Shown piece after piece: positions 5,321 to 6,823 of a DNA stretch of 6,823 bases. The position numbers and the translations under genes were made by a program. Source of the stretch: Candidatus Iainarchaeum sp. (GTDB taxonomy: Archaea; Iainarchaeota; Iainarchaeia; Iainarchaeales; Iainarchaeaceae); NCBI GenBank assembly GCA_013331625.1, contig DUGC01000057.1:169-6991 (forward strand), written 5' to 3'. Position 1 is the first letter of the stretch. Each line of letters starts with the position of its first letter. The notes below the pieces were generated by a model. That model did not search any database. It was not told the DNA's origin and was given only the letters and a program-made list of their open reading frames with translations.

Positions 5321-5620
5321 ATGGTTGAAGAGATAAGGCCCAAAGAGGCGAAAGAAAGGATCCTGAGCGGGGCTGCAATATGCCTTGATGTGCGCACAAA
5401 AGAAGAAATTGAGGAGTCAAACACCGGGCACTTTGTGTGGATCGAGCTATCCGTGCTTGCAGAGCGCTATGCGGAACTGCCAAAGAATAAGGAAATCATA
5501 TGCCTTTGCAGGAGCGGGAAGAGGAGCCTTGCTGCAGCGGAGTTTTTGTGCAAAAAGGGTTTTCGGGCAAAAAACCTGCACGGCGGGATAATCGCGTGGG
5601 AAAGGGAATTTGGAAAATAA
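5321..5620 (+). CDS. Single-domain rhodanese-like sulfurtransferase
   Basis: This 99-residue cytoplasmic protein is one rhodanese domain, the usual length of the single-domain (GlpE/PspE-like) kind. Such proteins carry sulfur as a persulfide on a loop cysteine. Visible marks are CLDVRTKEEI (21-30), the strand EIICLC ending in the active-site loop C63-RSGKRS, and the C-terminal NLHGGIIAWERE (85-96) typical of the family. Cys63 is present, so activity is plausible. The usual GHIPGA turn is replaced by GHFVWIEL (36-43), an unusual change. The sulfur acceptor is unknown; tRNA thiolation would suit a neighbourhood rich in tRNA genes and aminoacyl-tRNA synthetases, but nothing here shows it. The gene reads away from tRNA-Lys(UUU), and its TAA directly abuts the stop codon of the convergent serS. 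Confidence 0.92.
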   Translation: MVEEIRPKEAKERILSGAAICLDVRTKEEIEESNTGHFVWIELSVLAERYAELPKNKEIICLCRSGKRSLAAAEFLCKKGFRAKNLHGGIIAWEREFGK

Positions 5621-5626
5621 TTATTT
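5615..5626. repeat. 12-bp palindrome covering two abutting stop codons
   Basis: AAATAATTATTT is its own reverse complement and holds the TAA of the rhodanese gene (5618-5620) and, on the other strand, the TAA of serS (5621-5623). It may simply follow from abutting TAA codons in an AT-rich context; a terminator role is possible but unsupported. Confidence 0.4.
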
Positions 5627-6823
5627 CCCCGATTTCCGGTTTGCCAAAAGTTCCTTCTTCCCGTTCATGTAGGGCTGGAGCACCCTGGGGACTTTAAGCA
5701 CGCCATCTTCATAATAAGTTTCAACAATCGCGCGCAGCGCCCTTGTGGTGGCAACAGCGGTGCTGTTCAATGTGTGGGCATAATCCTTCGTGCCATCAGC
5801 TTTCCTGTACTTAACATTGGATCGCACTGCCTGATAGGACGTGCAATTGGAGCACGATACCGCTTCGCGGTACTTTTCCTCTCGAGCCATCCACACTTCA
5901 AGGTCATATTTCTTGGCGGCAACAGTGCCGATATCCCCGGTACAGATATTTACCACGCGGTAGGCAAGCCCTATTTCCTTGAAAATCTCTTCCGCGTTTT
6001 TTATCAGCTCCTCATGGATTTTCCATGAATCCTCGGGGCGGCAGTAGACAAACTGCTCTATCTTGTAGAACTGGTGGACGCGGAAAATGCCGCGCGTATC
6101 AATCCCATGCTTGCCTATCTCCCGCCTAAAGCAGGGGGATATCCCGATAATTTTTACGGGAAGGTCCTGCCCGGCAAATATTTCATCCTTATACATAGCC
6201 GCCATCGGGTGCTCGGATGTTGCAATCAGGTATAAATCATCCGAATCAATTTTATACATAACATTTTCAAAGTCGCCAAGATCGGTTACCCCTTCATAGG
6301 CAGCCCTGTTCATCAGGAACGGGGGGACAATCGGGGAATAGCCCTTCGAAGAAAGCTTATCTATCGCATAGCGCATCAGCGACATCTCAAGGAGTGCAAA
6401 ATCCCCCTTGAGGAAATAAAATCCGGCCCCTGCAACCTTCGTGCCGCGGGTAAAATCAGCCCAGCCGCCCTTTTCCAATAGCTCGCCGTGGGGGGGAAGG
6501 TCTTTGGAGGGCTTTTTTGGAGTGCCAAACTCGCGCACAACGACATTTTGCGAATCGTCCTTGCCTGCCGGAACAGAACCGTGCAAAATATTTGGAAGGC
6601 GCATTAAGTACCAGTCTATTTTTTCCTTTAACGGAGCTGCCTTTGATTCCGCATCCTTAATTTTGGCAGGCAGGGTTTTTGCCTGCGCAATCTTTGGCTT
6701 GAATTCCTTTTTTTGCGCCATGAGCCTGTTTATTTCATCAGTGAGCTCATTGCGTTCCTTGCGCAAAAGCTCTGATTCCTGCAGCGCGGAGCGGTACTCC
6801 TTGTCGAGTTCGAGGAGCTCATC
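5621..6823 (-). CDS. serS: Seryl-tRNA synthetase (5' end outside window)
   Basis: SerRS charges tRNA-Ser (and tRNA-Sec where present) with serine. The visible 400 residues lack only about the first 30-35 of a usual 420-440. The frame stays open to the right edge, with DELLELDKEYRSALQE upstream, so the in-frame TTG at 6766 is an internal Leu codon rather than the start. The first 65 residues are the antiparallel coiled-coil arm that grips the long variable arm of tRNA-Ser. Class II motifs follow: motif 1 (ending in GYSPIVPPFL), the serine-site loop TSEHP (202-206), motif 2 (CFRRE at 231-235 to FYKIEQF) and motif 3 (NSTAVATTRAL, 353-363), in place of the bacterial GSGLAVGR-like form. It is the common, not the rare methanogen, SerRS type. 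Its stop abuts that of the convergent rhodanese gene with no gap. Confidence 0.97.
   Translation of the reverse strand, partial: DELLELDKEYRSALQESELLRKERNELTDEINRLMAQKKEFKPKIAQAKTLPAKIKDAESKAAPLKEKIDWYLMRLPNILHGSVPAGKDDSQNVVVREFGTPKKPSKDLPPHGELLEKGGWADFTRGTKVAGAGFYFLKGDFALLEMSLMRYAIDKLSSKGYSPIVPPFLMNRAAYEGVTDLGDFENVMYKIDSDDLYLIATSEHPMAAMYKDEIFAGQDLPVKIIGISPCFRREIGKHGIDTRGIFRVHQFYKIEQFVYCRPEDSWKIHEELIKNAEEIFKEIGLAYRVVNICTGDIGTVAAKKYDLEVWMAREEKYREAVSCSNCTSYQAVRSNVKYRKADGTKDYAHTLNSTAVATTRALRAIVETYYEDGVLKVPRVLQPYMNGKKELLANRKSGK

Noticed and set aside
6764..6766. TTG as the seryl-tRNA synthetase start
   Set aside because: The frame stays open to the window edge and the upstream residues are the expected coiled-coil arm.
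1..6823. CRISPR array, transposase, integrase or toxin-antitoxin pair
   Set aside because: No regularly spaced repeats and no such protein signatures were seen on either strand.

Overview
This is archaeal chromosomal DNA. Three things point to an archaeon: a class I lysyl-tRNA synthetase, a seryl-tRNA synthetase with the archaeal-looking motif 3 variant NSTAVATTR, and promoters of the TATA-box type placed about 26 bases before start codons (leaderless genes), together with tRNA genes that do not encode CCA. Class I LysRS also occurs in some bacteria, so the assignment rests on the combination. I cannot name the lineage; compact gene order and unfamiliar small proteins would fit a poorly sampled (for example DPANN-like) archaeon, but that is a guess.

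Layout, left to right. The 3' half of a type I glutamine synthetase gene runs in from the left edge (+). Converging on it is an orphan 179-residue gene (-) with codon use unlike its neighbours. Then comes tRNA-Lys(CUU) (-), followed by a broken gene (-) that I read as a remnant of a LAGLIDADG homing endonuclease, missing its first half and frameshifted by one base in a run of five G. Next is the main gene, a 775-residue protein (-) made of a complete class I lysyl-tRNA synthetase fused to a B3/B4 domain, the fold that does editing in the beta subunit of phenylalanyl-tRNA synthetase. Divergent from it is an unrecognised basic 194-residue gene (+). A second tRNA-Lys, with anticodon UUU (-), then a small single-domain rhodanese (+), and finally most of seryl-tRNA synthetase (-), whose 5' end lies beyond the right edge.

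The central 4 kb is a lysine-decoding island: the synthetase sits between the genes of two lysine isoacceptors. Both tRNAs carry a G2-U71 wobble pair, a feature linked in spirochaetes to charging by class I rather than class II LysRS. The most interesting item is the LysRS-B3/B4 fusion: class I LysRS has no known editing domain, and a fused PheRS-type editing fold next to both tRNA-Lys genes suggests a cis-acting proofreading or tRNA-binding module for lysine. The function is inference; the fusion itself is read directly from one uninterrupted frame.

No intergenic stretch exceeds 300 bases. No CRISPR array, integrase or transposase gene is seen.
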